This document shows positions 25,057-35,318 of a DNA stretch of 64,000 nucleotides, one piece after another. The notes under the pieces are model-generated. The model saw only the letters and a list, made by a program, of their open reading frames with translations. It did not search any database and was not told the origin of the DNA. Position 1 is the stretch's first letter; each line of letters begins with the position of its first letter. The position numbers were made by a program, and so were the translations under genes. The stretch is from Micromonospora sp. M71_S20. GTDB lineage: Bacteria; Actinomycetota; Actinomycetes; Mycobacteriales; Micromonosporaceae. The stretch spans positions 62,001 to 126,000 of the forward strand of contig NZ_RCCV01000005.1 of NCBI RefSeq assembly GCF_003664255.1, read 5' to 3'.

Positions 25057-25632
25057 TCAGAGGTACACCTTGCGCTGGTAGATGGCGTGGGCGCCCGCGA
25101 CCCGGTCCAGGAAGAGCAGGCCGGCGCAGTGGTCGATCTCGTGCTGGAGGGCCCGCGCCTCGAACCCGTCCGTCACCAGCCGTACGGGCCGGCCGGTGCC
25201 GGGCAGGACGCCCTCCACCACCAGCCGGCTCGCCCGCTTGACGTCCCCGGTCAGGTCGGGCACCGACATGCACCCCTCGCGCGCCACCTTCCAGCGGCTC
25301 GCCTCGACGACCCGGGCGTTGCACAGCACGAAGGTGCCGTGCACGGTGAGCGCCTTCGGGTGGCCGGTCACGTCCACCGCGAAGACCTGCGCGCCCACCC
25401 CGACCTGCGGGGCGGCCAGCCCCACGCAGCCCGGCGACACCCGCATGGTGGCGATCAGGTCGGCGGCCAGCCGTACCGTCTCCGTCGCCGTCGGATCCAC
25501 CTCGCCGCCGGCCCGGCTGAGCACCTGCTCCGGCGCGGACACCACCGGTCGCACCTCCCCGGGCACGGCCAGGGACTCCGGGGTCCAGTCGCCGAGGCCG
25601 ACGTACGCCTCGGTCTCCGGTCCGCCGGTCAC
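25057..25632 (-). CDS. def: Peptide deformylase
   Basis: This 191-aa Fe/Zn hydrolase removes the N-formyl group from nascent proteins. All three motifs are present: GCVGLAAPQVGVG (residues 68-80), EGCMSVP with metal ligand Cys121, and HEIDH with His164, Glu165 and His168. GCVGLAAPQ carries Cys where most family members have the first Gly-x-Gly, a conservative variation near the active site. About 28 residues of N-terminal extension precede the core. The GTG 25632 start overlaps the TGA of the upstream ACT-domain gene (GTGA). The open frame upstream of it is antisense-type shadow and not used. Confidence 0.94.
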   Translation of the reverse strand: MTGGPETEAYVGLGDWTPESLAVPGEVRPVVSAPEQVLSRAGGEVDPTATETVRLAADLIATMRVSPGCVGLAAPQVGVGAQVFAVDVTGHPKALTVHGTFVLCNARVVEASRWKVAREGCMSVPDLTGDVKRASRLVVEGVLPGTGRPVRLVTDGFEARALQHEIDHCAGLLFLDRVAGAHAIYQRKVYL

Positions 25633-26141
25633 AGCAGGTCCGGATCGGCCGGCCGGAGGCTCACCCCGACGCCCAGCTCCTCGGCCGTCGCCGCCAGCCG
25701 CCCGGCCAGCCCGTCGGCCGTGCCGGGCGGCAGCTCCACCTCGGCGACCACCACGTAGAGCGAGCCGGTCAGGCGGGTGCTCAGGTCGGTGACGTTGCCG
25801 CCGGCGTCGGCGAGGACCCGGGTCATGGCCGCCACGATGCCCATCCGGTCCGCGCCGTGCACCGCCATCACGTACGGCTCGCCGGCAGGGGCCGTCTCGC
25901 CGTCGGGGGTGACCGCGCGTACGGTCGCCAGCAGCTGGCCGTCGGCGGAGAGCGGCGCCAGCGCGGCCTCGACGTCGGCGGCGGCCGGGCCCACGCAGAT
26001 CAGGGTCATCGCGAAGTGCCCCCGCAGCCGGGTCATGGTGCTGTCGGTGAGGTTCGCGCCGAGCCGGGCGAGCAGCTCGGCGACGTCGGCCACGATGCCC
26101 GGCCGGTCCCGGCCGATGACGGTGATCGCGAGCTCGTTCAT
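25629..26141 (-). CDS. Tandem ACT-domain protein (GcvR-like)
   Basis: This 170-aa protein consists of two ACT domains. ACT1 begins MNELAITVIGRDRPGIVADV (residues 1-20) and continues with GANLTDSTMTRLRGHFAMTL. ACT2 begins YVMAVHGADRMGIVAAMTRV (about residue 88) and continues GGNVTDLSTRLTGSLYVVVA. Stand-alone double-ACT proteins such as GcvR sense amino acids (glycine/serine) and modulate transcription regulators or enzymes through protein contact. There is no DNA-binding domain. It is coupled by overlap to peptide deformylase, which gives no obvious metabolic clue. The effector is unknown. Confidence 0.88.
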   Translation of the reverse strand: MNELAITVIGRDRPGIVADVAELLARLGANLTDSTMTRLRGHFAMTLICVGPAAADVEAALAPLSADGQLLATVRAVTPDGETAPAGEPYVMAVHGADRMGIVAAMTRVLADAGGNVTDLSTRLTGSLYVVVAEVELPPGTADGLAGRLAATAEELGVGVSLRPADPDLL

Positions 26142-26284
26142 CCGGGCATTCTGCCCGATCCGCGCGCCGCCGCCGCAGCGCCCCGCCCGGACCGCCCAGC
26201 CAGCGGGACGGTGGTGGCACCCGTTGTGGCAGCCGTCGCCCGCGCCGCCCCCGCGGCCGGCCGCGTGGCATCATCGGCGACGCC

Positions 26285-27184
26285 ATGTCTGAGCCCACTT
26301 TCGCCACCCTGGTCAGCCGGTGGTACGAGCAGAACGCCCGCGACCTGCCCTGGCGCGGACCCGACGTGAGCCCGTGGGCCATCCTGGTCAGCGAGGTCAT
26401 GCTCCAGCAGACGCCGGTCGTACGCGTGCTCCCCGCCTGGGATGCCTGGCTGGCGCGCTGGCCCGAGCCGGCCGCGCTGGCGGCGGACAGCCCCGCCGAG
26501 GCGATCCGGATGTGGGGGCGGCTCGGCTACCCCCGTCGGGCGGTGCGGCTGTGGGAGTGCGCCGTGGCGATCGTCGAGCGCCACGGGGGCCGGGTCCCGG
26601 ACCGGCTGGACCAGTTGCTGGCCCTGCCGGGCGTCGGCACGTACACGGCCCGGGCGGTGGCCGCGTTCGCGTACGGTCAGCGGCACCCGGTGGTCGACAC
26701 CAACGTGCGGCGGGTGGTCTGCCGGGCGATCGCCGGCGAACCGGACGCCGGCCCGGCGACCCGCCCGGCCGACCTGGTCGCCACCGAGGAACTGCTCCCC
26801 GCCGAACCGGCCGCCGCCGCCCTGGCCAGCGCGGCCTTCATGGAGCTGGGCGCAATGGTCTGCGTCGCCCGCTCGCCCCGCTGCGGCGTCTGCCCCGTCG
26901 AATCGGTCTGCGCCTGGCGCGCGTCCGGCCGCGAGGCCCCCGCGGGTCCGACCCGCCGCCCCCAGCGCTACGCCGGCACCGACCGCCAGGTGCGCGGGCT
27001 GCTGCTCGGCGTACTGCGGGAGGCGCCCGGGCCGGTGCCGCACCAGCGGCTCGACCAGGTGTGGGCCGACGACGTCCAGCGGTCCCGGGCCCTCACCGGA
27101 CTGGTGCGGGACGGTCTCGTGGAACCCGTCGGCGAATCCTCGTTCCGCCTCGTCGGCGACGGGCCACCGGTCCCGGTGGTCTGA
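26285..27184 (+). CDS. mutY: A/G-specific adenine glycosylase MutY
   Basis: This 299-aa base-excision repair enzyme removes adenine mispaired with 8-oxoguanine. The HhH-GPD core has catalytic Glu37 (SEVMLQQTPVVRV), the hairpin LPGVGTYTARAVAAFAYG (114-131) and Asp138 in VVDTNVRR. The [4Fe-4S] loop has Cys193, Cys200, Cys203 and Cys209 with exact C-x6-C-x2-C-x5-C spacing. The C-terminal NUDIX-like 8-oxoG recognition domain is short (about 70 residues), as in many actinobacterial MutY proteins. It lies 143 bp from the divergent ACT gene. In M. tuberculosis mutY likewise follows the radA-disA block. A strong terminator follows. Confidence 0.94.
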   Translation: MSEPTFATLVSRWYEQNARDLPWRGPDVSPWAILVSEVMLQQTPVVRVLPAWDAWLARWPEPAALAADSPAEAIRMWGRLGYPRRAVRLWECAVAIVERHGGRVPDRLDQLLALPGVGTYTARAVAAFAYGQRHPVVDTNVRRVVCRAIAGEPDAGPATRPADLVATEELLPAEPAAAALASAAFMELGAMVCVARSPRCGVCPVESVCAWRASGREAPAGPTRRPQRYAGTDRQVRGLLLGVLREAPGPVPHQRLDQVWADDVQRSRALTGLVRDGLVEPVGESSFRLVGDGPPVPVV

Positions 27185-27213
27185 CCGGATTGGGCCAGCC
27201 CCGGGCATGACGA

Positions 27214-27246
27214 AAGGGCCGGACCCCTGTGTGGGGTCCGGCCCTT
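27214..27246. terminator. Bidirectional intrinsic terminator between mutY and the C39-like peptidase gene
   Basis: A perfect 14-bp stem (aagggccggacccc at 27214-27227 with ggggtccggccctt at 27233-27246) encloses the loop tgtgt. The A/T pairs at its base act as a U-tract in both directions. It lies 30 bp after each of the two convergent stops. Confidence 0.85.
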
Positions 27247-27275
27247 GTCGTCTGGTGGTGCGGTGTTGTCGTCGG

Positions 27276-27929
27276 TCAGGCGGTGTAGCCGCGGGTGGCG
27301 ATCCAGTCGGCCAGGTTGTCCACGCTCATCCGGTAGGAGGCCTGGTTCGGGTCGGCCGAGTCGGCGATGGTGACGGTCGCACCGTTGTCGCGGTAGCCGA
27401 CGACGCTGATGTAGTGCCCGCCCTCGAAGGAGTGGGTGACTCCGTCGGTGTCGGTGGCGGTGCCGGCGATGTTGGCGACGACGGCGTGGCCTTCGTCGAT
27501 GGCGGTGACGATGTCGGCGCGCAGCTTGTCGGTCTGCGTGTCGTCGGCCTTGGGGTCGCGGATCTCGACGGACTGGTAGGCGTCGGAGCCGGTCTCCTTG
27601 TTCAGTACGGGGGTGATGTCGTTGATGGAGTTGGTGCCGGCTTCGGTGGTGCCCATGCGCTGGGCCATGCCGTCGACGTCGATGTTCTTGCCCTGGACGC
27701 TGAGGGCGTTGCGGGCGGCGGCGGGGCCGCAGTAGTAGAAGTTGGGCTGGGCCTCGTAGCGCACGCCCAGCTCACGCTCGCCGTGCTTGCGGTCCTGGGC
27801 CGCAACCGAGACGGGTGTGGTCTCGGCGGGGGCGGCGAAGGCGGTGGTGACGGGGCCGGCGATGGCGCCGCCGGTGAAGGCGAGCCCGGCAGCGGTCAGA
27901 GCGGTCTTACGCAGCATGTCGGTACGCAT
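27276..27929 (-). CDS. Secreted C39-like cysteine peptidase
   Basis: The 217-aa product has a long actinobacterial signal peptide (hydrophobic TALTAAGLAFTGGAIAGPVTTAF, cleavage near AFAAPA). A papain-like C39 domain follows. The catalytic Cys is in PNFYYCGPAAARNALS (about residue 77) and the catalytic His in EGGHYISVVGYRDNG (about residue 180). A downstream polar Asp/Asn is in ATVTIADSADPNQ. It should be secreted into the medium or wall. ATG 27929 starts the n-region MRTDMLRKT, with a gaaaggtgc ribosome-binding site 9 bp upstream; the longer frame to 28016 is rejected. There is no propeptide/bacteriocin exporter nearby, so it is probably a free-standing secreted hydrolase or peptidase-like binding protein. 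Confidence 0.8.
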   Translation of the reverse strand: MRTDMLRKTALTAAGLAFTGGAIAGPVTTAFAAPAETTPVSVAAQDRKHGERELGVRYEAQPNFYYCGPAAARNALSVQGKNIDVDGMAQRMGTTEAGTNSINDITPVLNKETGSDAYQSVEIRDPKADDTQTDKLRADIVTAIDEGHAVVANIAGTATDTDGVTHSFEGGHYISVVGYRDNGATVTIADSADPNQASYRMSVDNLADWIATRGYTA

Positions 27930-28407
27930 GATTCGTCTGCACCTTTCGATCGGGGGCACGCGACACACACCAAGGGGGGCGGGTGCGTCACGGGAAAGGA
28001 AAGGTCGAGATATCAAGAGGGCCGGATGCGGTCACCCGCTCGGTGGCCCGGGGGATGTAACCACGCCGGCCCGGTCCGCATTCCGCCGACCACCGGGCCG
28101 GCGAGCGGCCGGGTCACGCGGCCACGATGGTTACAACGACCCGGCACCCCGGCCCATGCCCACCCCACCCGTGGCGCCCACCACCACAAACCAGACATAC
28201 AGGCGTCATGTGCCCGGCGCAGTCACGGCGGATGCGGGCGTCCCGGACACACGTGCCCAGCCGTGCGAGACCGGACTACGACGCGTGCGCGCCAGTTGCG
28301 TCGACCGCGCAGTTTTCTCCCCTGTCGAGCTGAATCGCTTGGAACATCACCTGGCCCCCACGTCGGCGCGATCCGCCTGCGGCGGGCGGGGTGCTGAATG
28401 CCAGAAA
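27930..28407. other. 478-bp intergenic region without a supported gene
   Basis: This is the upstream region of the secreted peptidase and the downstream side of clpC. Short frames exist on both strands, but none has a ribosome-binding site plus actinobacterial codon pattern. The only structure I see is a wide inverted repeat, tgtaacca at 28056-28063 and tggttaca at 28138-28145. It lies about 130-215 bp upstream of the peptidase start and could hold regulator half-sites. Confidence 0.5.
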
Positions 28408-28447
28408 GGGCGGCGGCCCGGTGGCTGGTGCCACCGGGCCGCCGCCC
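28408..28447 (-). terminator. Intrinsic terminator of clpC
   Basis: A perfect 17-bp GC-rich stem (28408-28424 with 28431-28447) encloses the 6-nt loop ctggtg. On the minus strand it is followed by tttctggc, a U-rich tail, and it lies 16 bp beyond the clpC stop. Confidence 0.85.
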
Positions 28448-28463
28448 TCGTGCTGTTTCGGCC

Positions 28464-30995
<2,532 letters not shown>

Positions 30996-31455
30996 GCCCT
31001 CGTGCTCCTCACGTGCCGTGCGCACTCGATCTTGATGGTCAAGAAGTCGTGGCGGGGCCGGTGCGCGGACGACCGGGACGGGCGTCCGTGCCTCCTTACT
31101 CTATCGCCGCGGACCGACTCCGCTGAGGTCGTGTGTCCCCGTCGGAGGCCGTGTACGCGTCGTTTTACACAACCGTCCGCGCTCAGGGGGTGTTCCGGTA
31201 CCCCTGCCTGTACGCGCAGAGCGAAATTCGGCCACGGTCGCGGACCTGCCGTGCGGGTCGCGCCGGCGCCGACGCGGCCCGGATCCGGGCCGTCCGGGAG
31301 CCATCCACAGGCTGTGGACAGACTCTCCACCGGCTGTGGACAACGACCGTCGGGACGGAATTCTTCCCGCTCGGACGCGGTCCCGGGCGGATACGGCGAC
31401 GCCGGCCCGGAGGCGTGCTCCGGCCCGGCGTCGGTGTCGCCCGTCGGCGGTCTCG
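30996..31455. promoter_or_regulatory. 460-bp clpC upstream region with paired TGTGGA dyads
   Basis: No gene is supported here. Two inverted repeats lie 22 bp apart, two helical turns: tccacaggctgtgga at 31304-31318 and tccaccggctgtgga at 31326-31340. The second runs into tgtggacaa (31335-31343), which on the other strand reads ttgtccaca, a consensus DnaA box. A gtgta-N10-tacac dyad lies at 31151-31170. On the minus strand, tagagt at 31099-31104 is a possible -10 for clpC. I find no clear ClgR or HAIR element. Confidence 0.5.
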
Positions 31456-31806
31456 TCAGTGACCGGCCTTCGCGTGGTACTCGTCGACGATCTCCTGGGG
31501 GATCCGGCCCCGGTCGGAGATGTCCTTACCGGCCTTCTTGGCCCAGGCGCGGATCGCCTTGTTCTGCTCCCGGTCGGCGGTGGCGCCACCCCGACCGCGT
31601 GCGGCCCGGCCGCCGACGACGACGCCGCCCCTGCCCACCTTGGTGCCGTGGGCGATGTACGAGGCGAATACGTCGCGCAATTTCTCGGCGTTCGAGCTCG
31701 ACAGGTCGATCTCGTACTGAACGCCGTCGAGCGCGAACTTGACCGTCTCGTCAGCGTCCCCGCCGTCCAGGTCATCGACCAGCTTATGAATGATCTGCTT
31801 GGCCAC
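31456..31806 (-). CDS. lsr2: Lsr2 nucleoid-associated xenogeneic silencer
   Basis: This 116-aa H-NS-like protein of actinobacteria has an N-terminal dimerisation domain (AKQIIHKLVDDLDGGDADET, VKFALDGVQYEIDLSSSNAE). A basic linker leads to the C-terminal DNA-binding domain, where the AT-hook-like RGR occurs in DISDRGRIPQEIVDEYHAK. It binds AT-rich DNA and silences acquired genes. GTG 31806 is 9 bp after the ribosome-binding site aaagga and reproduces the family N-terminus (V/M)AKQ. ATG 31815 has no ribosome-binding site spacing. It is followed by the clpC upstream region and preceded by lysS, the conserved order. Confidence 0.95.
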   Translation of the reverse strand: MAKQIIHKLVDDLDGGDADETVKFALDGVQYEIDLSSSNAEKLRDVFASYIAHGTKVGRGGVVVGGRAARGRGGATADREQNKAIRAWAKKAGKDISDRGRIPQEIVDEYHAKAGH

Positions 31807-31915
31807 GTCCCACATTCCTTTCGAGCAGGGTGCTCCTGCAAACTGTAAGCACGATAACCCGCGCGGCGCTTGCCGCGTCAATAGGATGCGGTAACGACCC
31901 GGTGGAGATGCGCGG

Positions 31916-33424
31916 CTACTCCGGGCGAACCAGGGGGAAGAGGATGGTTTCCCGAATTCCCAGGCCGGTGAGCGCCATCAAGAGCCGGTCGATTCCCATT
32001 CCCATCCCCCCGGCCGGCGGCATTCCGTACTCCATCGCCCGGAGAAAGTCCTCGTCCAGCCGCATGGCCTCGTCGTCGCCGCGGGCGGCGAGCTGGGCCT
32101 GGGCCACCAGCCGCTCCCGCTGCACCACCGGGTCCACCAGCTCGGAGTACGCGGTCCCCAGCTCGAAACCGAGCACGTAGAGGTCCCACTTCTCGGCCAG
32201 CCCGGGCTCGCTGCGGTGCGCCCGGGTCAGCGGGCTCGTCTCCTCCGGGTAGTCGCGGACGAAGGTGGGCGCCTGGAGGCTGGGCACCACCAGTTCCTCG
32301 AACAGTTCCTCCGCCAGCTTGCCCGGCCCCCACTTCGGGTCGACCGCCAGGCCCACCTTGTCGGCGTACTCCACCAGGCGGGCGCGCTCGGTGCGTACGG
32401 TGACCTCCTCGCCGAGCGCCTCGGAAAGCACCCCGAAGAGGGTCACCGAGCGCCACTCGCCGCCCAGATCGAACTCCCGGCCGTCGGCGTGCGTCACCAC
32501 GGCCGAGCCGCTGACCGCGATCGCCGCCTGCTGCACGAGATTCCGGGTCAGCTCGGCCATGGTGTCGTAGTCGCCGTACGCCTCGTATGCCTCGAGCATC
32601 GCGAACTCGGGCGAGTGCGAAGAGTCGACACCCTCATTACGGAAGTTGCGGTTGATCTCGAAGACCCGGTCGACGCCGCCGACGACGGCCCGCTTGAGAA
32701 ACAGTTCCGGCGCGATTCGCAGATACAGATCGGTGCTGAGTGCATTGCTGTGGGTCACGAAAGGCCGGGCCGCCGCGCCGCCGTGCAGCAGCTGGAGCAT
32801 CGGGGTCTCCACCTCGATGAAGCCCCGGCCGTGCAGCACGTCGCGCAGGCTGCGCACGGTCGCGGCCCGGGTACGGACCATCTGGCGGGCCTGCGGGCGG
32901 ACGATCAGGTCCACGTAGCGCTGCCGGACCCGCGCCTCCTCGCTCAGCGGCTTGTGCGCCACCGGCAGCGGGCGCAGCGCCTTCGCCGTCACCGCCCACC
33001 GCTCGACCAGCACGGACAGCTCGCCGCGCCGGCTGGTGATCACCTCGCCGGTCACCCCGACGAGGTCACCGAGGTCGACCAGGCGCTTCCAGTCGTTCAG
33101 CCGGTCGGCGCCGACCCGGTCGAGGGAGAGCATGGCCTGCAACTCGGTGCCGTCACCGTCCCGGAGGGTGGCGAAGCAGAGCTTCCCGGTGTTGCGTACG
33201 AAGATCACCCGGCCGGTGACCGAAACCTGGTCTCCCGTGGCGGTGTCGGTGGGCAGCTCGGCGTACTTCTCGCGGATCTCGGCCAGCGTGCTGGTCCGGG
33301 GGAATCCGATGGGGTACGGCTCGACGCCCTCGGCGAGCATCCGGTCCCGCTTCTCCCGGCGGACCTTCATCTGCTCGGGAAGGTCGTCGGCGGGATCGAC
33401 TGGCACGGGGTTCTGCTCGGTCAC
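31916..33424 (-). CDS. lysS: Lysyl-tRNA synthetase, class II
   Basis: This 502-aa class IIb aminoacyl-tRNA synthetase has an N-terminal OB-fold anticodon-binding domain ([20 protein letters not shown]). The catalytic core contains motif 1 ([21 protein letters not shown]), split here around VETPML. Motif 2 is [20 protein letters not shown], and motif 3 is the C-terminal [30 protein letters not shown] is a lysine-site signature. The start is GTG 33424. It lies upstream of lsr2 and downstream of coaX on the same strand, matching the usual actinobacterial arrangement. The length is normal. Confidence 0.96.
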   Translation of the reverse strand: MTEQNPVPVDPADDLPEQMKVRREKRDRMLAEGVEPYPIGFPRTSTLAEIREKYAELPTDTATGDQVSVTGRVIFVRNTGKLCFATLRDGDGTELQAMLSLDRVGADRLNDWKRLVDLGDLVGVTGEVITSRRGELSVLVERWAVTAKALRPLPVAHKPLSEEARVRQRYVDLIVRPQARQMVRTRAATVRSLRDVLHGRGFIEVETPMLQLLHGGAAARPFVTHSNALSTDLYLRIAPELFLKRAVVGGVDRVFEINRNFRNEGVDSSHSPEFAMLEAYEAYGDYDTMAELTRNLVQQAAIAVSGSAVVTHADGREFDLGGEWRSVTLFGVLSEALGEEVTVRTERARLVEYADKVGLAVDPKWGPGKLAEELFEELVVPSLQAPTFVRDYPEETSPLTRAHRSEPGLAEKWDLYVLGFELGTAYSELVDPVVQRERLVAQAQLAARGDDEAMRLDEDFLRAMEYGMPPAGGMGMGIDRLLMALTGLGIRETILFPLVRPE

Positions 33425-33630
33425 GGCACGCTTCCTCAGAAGGAGATTTCGGGCGGGGTCAGGCCCCGAGCGTACTCAAGGCGCTAGCGAGGCGTTACGG
33501 GATAACCGGCCCGCATGACCGGCCCCACTTCCGGCCACCTCGCTCGGCCTCGTCGCCGTACCGCGCGCTCGTCCGCCGGGCCCGACGGCGCTGAGGCCCG
33601 CCCGGCGCCCGGCCCCGGCGGCGGCCGGGG

Positions 33631-34389
33631 TCAGACGTTGCGGTCGTAGACCATCCGCAGCCCGATCAGGGTGATCATCGGCTCGTGGTGGGTGATCGTG
33701 CGGCACTCGTTGATCACGAGCGAGGCCAGCCCGCCGGTGGCGATCACCGCGCTCACCTCGCCCATTTCCTCGATCATCCGCTCGACGATCCGGTCCACCT
33801 GCCCGGCGAAGCCGAAGTAGAGGCCGGACTGGAGGCACTCGACGGTGTTCTTGCCGATCACCGAGCGGGGCTTGGCCGCCTCCACCTTGCGCAGCTGGGC
33901 GGCGCGGGCGGCGAGCGCGTCGAAGGAGATCTCGATGCCCGGGGCGAAGGCGCCGCCGAGGAACTCGCCCCGGGCGCTGATCACGTCGAAGTTGGTGGTG
34001 GTGCCGAAGTCCACCACGATCGACGGCCCGCCGTAGAGGGTGTACGCGGCCAGGGTGTTCACCACCCGGTCGGCGCCCACCTCCTTCGGGTTGTCGATGG
34101 CGAGTTGCACACCGGTGCGCACCCCGGGCTCGACGATCACGCTCGGCAGGTCCGCGTAGTAGCGCGACAGCATGGTGCGCAGCGAGCGCAGCGCGGCCGG
34201 CACGGTGGAGCAGGCCGCGACCCCGGTGATCTCCACGGCGTCCCCGGCGAGCAGGCCCCGGAACTTCAGGCCCAGCTCGTCGGCCGTCGACCGCGCATCG
34301 GTCTTGATCCGCCAGGAGTGCACCAGCTTGTCGCCGTCGAAGGTCGCCAGCACGGTGTTGGTGTTTCCGATGTCGATGCAGAGCAGCAC
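33631..34389 (-). CDS. coaX: Type III pantothenate kinase
   Basis: This 252-aa ASKHA-fold kinase phosphorylates pantothenate, the first step of CoA synthesis. The nucleotide-binding N-terminus LLCIDIGNTNTVLATFDGDK has the conserved DxGNT. GVRTGVQLAIDNPKEVGADR carries the catalytic Asp region, with VVDFGTTTNFDVIS and GGAFAPGIEIS following. It is insensitive to CoA feedback in this family. It lies between nadC and lysS, with panC/panD 4-5 kb upstream on the same strand. The region therefore encodes several pantothenate/CoA steps. Confidence 0.95.
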   Translation of the reverse strand: MLLCIDIGNTNTVLATFDGDKLVHSWRIKTDARSTADELGLKFRGLLAGDAVEITGVAACSTVPAALRSLRTMLSRYYADLPSVIVEPGVRTGVQLAIDNPKEVGADRVVNTLAAYTLYGGPSIVVDFGTTTNFDVISARGEFLGGAFAPGIEISFDALAARAAQLRKVEAAKPRSVIGKNTVECLQSGLYFGFAGQVDRIVERMIEEMGEVSAVIATGGLASLVINECRTITHHEPMITLIGLRMVYDRNV

Positions 34390-34421
34390 GCACGCAGCCT
34401 AGACAACGGCCGGCCGCCGGT

Positions 34422-35318
34422 TCACCCGGTGCGCAGGTCCATCGCGATGTCGAGGATCGGCGAGGAGTGCGTCAGGGCCCCGACCGACAGGAAGTCGACG
34501 CCGGTGGCCGCGTACCGCGCCGCCACGTCGAGGGTCAGCCCGCCGGTCGCCTCCAGCTCCGCCCGGTCCCCCACCGACGCGACCACCTCGGTGAGCATCT
34601 CCGGGGTCATGTTGTCCAGCAGCAGGAAGTCGGCCCCGGCCTCGACCGCCTCCACCGCCTCGGCGACCGTGTCCACCTCGACCTGCACCGGCACGTCCGG
34701 GAACGCCTCCCGGACCCGGCGGAAGGCCGCCGTGATGCCGCCTGCCGCGAACTTGTGGTTGTCCTTGATCATCGCGACGTCGTGCAGGCCCATCCGCTTG
34801 TTCGTGCCGCCGCCCGCGCGGACCGCGTACTTCTCCAGGGCGCGCAGGCCCGGGGTCGTCTTGCGGGTGTCCAGCACCATCGCCTTGGTGCCGGCCAGCG
34901 CGTCCGCCCAGGCCCGGGTGTGGGTCGCCACCCCGGACATCCGGCAGAGCAGGTTGAGCGCCGTCCGCTCGGCGGTGAGCAGCAGCCGGGTCGGGCCGGT
35001 CACCGTGGCCAGCACGTCGCCGCGCGCCACCCGCTCGCCGTCGTGGGCCACCACCGACACCTCGACCGTACGGCCGGCGCCGGTCGTCTCGCCGACCAGC
35101 TCGAACACGGCCGCCGCCACGGCCAGCCCGGCCACCACGCCGTCGGCGCGGGCCACCAGGTCGGCGGTGTCGGTCTGGTCGGCCGGGATGGTGGCGACGC
35201 TGGTGACGTCCAGGAAGTCCGGCCCCAGGTCCTCGGCGAGCGCGGCCTCGACCGTCTGCCGCACCCGCGCCGGATCCAGGCCGGCGTCCCGCAGTGCCCG
35301 TTCCGTCGACTCCGTCAT
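34422..35318 (-). CDS. nadC: Nicotinate-nucleotide pyrophosphorylase (quinolinate PRTase)
   Basis: This 298-aa enzyme converts quinolinate and PRPP to nicotinate mononucleotide in de novo NAD synthesis. Signatures are LAEDLGPDFLDVTSVATIP in the N-terminal domain, ERTALNLLCRMSGVATHTRA, the substrate-binding TRKTTPGLRALEKYAVRAGG with basic residues, and HNRMGL-like TNKRMGLHDVAMIKDNHKFA (read in pieces). The C-terminal barrel has EVEVD-type VQVEVDTVAEAVEAVEAGAD and LLLDNMTPE. ATG 35318 overlaps the nadB TGA by ATGA, giving a translationally coupled nadB-nadC pair. No nadA is present in the window. Confidence 0.95.
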   Translation of the reverse strand: MTESTERALRDAGLDPARVRQTVEAALAEDLGPDFLDVTSVATIPADQTDTADLVARADGVVAGLAVAAAVFELVGETTGAGRTVEVSVVAHDGERVARGDVLATVTGPTRLLLTAERTALNLLCRMSGVATHTRAWADALAGTKAMVLDTRKTTPGLRALEKYAVRAGGGTNKRMGLHDVAMIKDNHKFAAGGITAAFRRVREAFPDVPVQVEVDTVAEAVEAVEAGADFLLLDNMTPEMLTEVVASVGDRAELEATGGLTLDVAARYAATGVDFLSVGALTHSSPILDIAMDLRTG

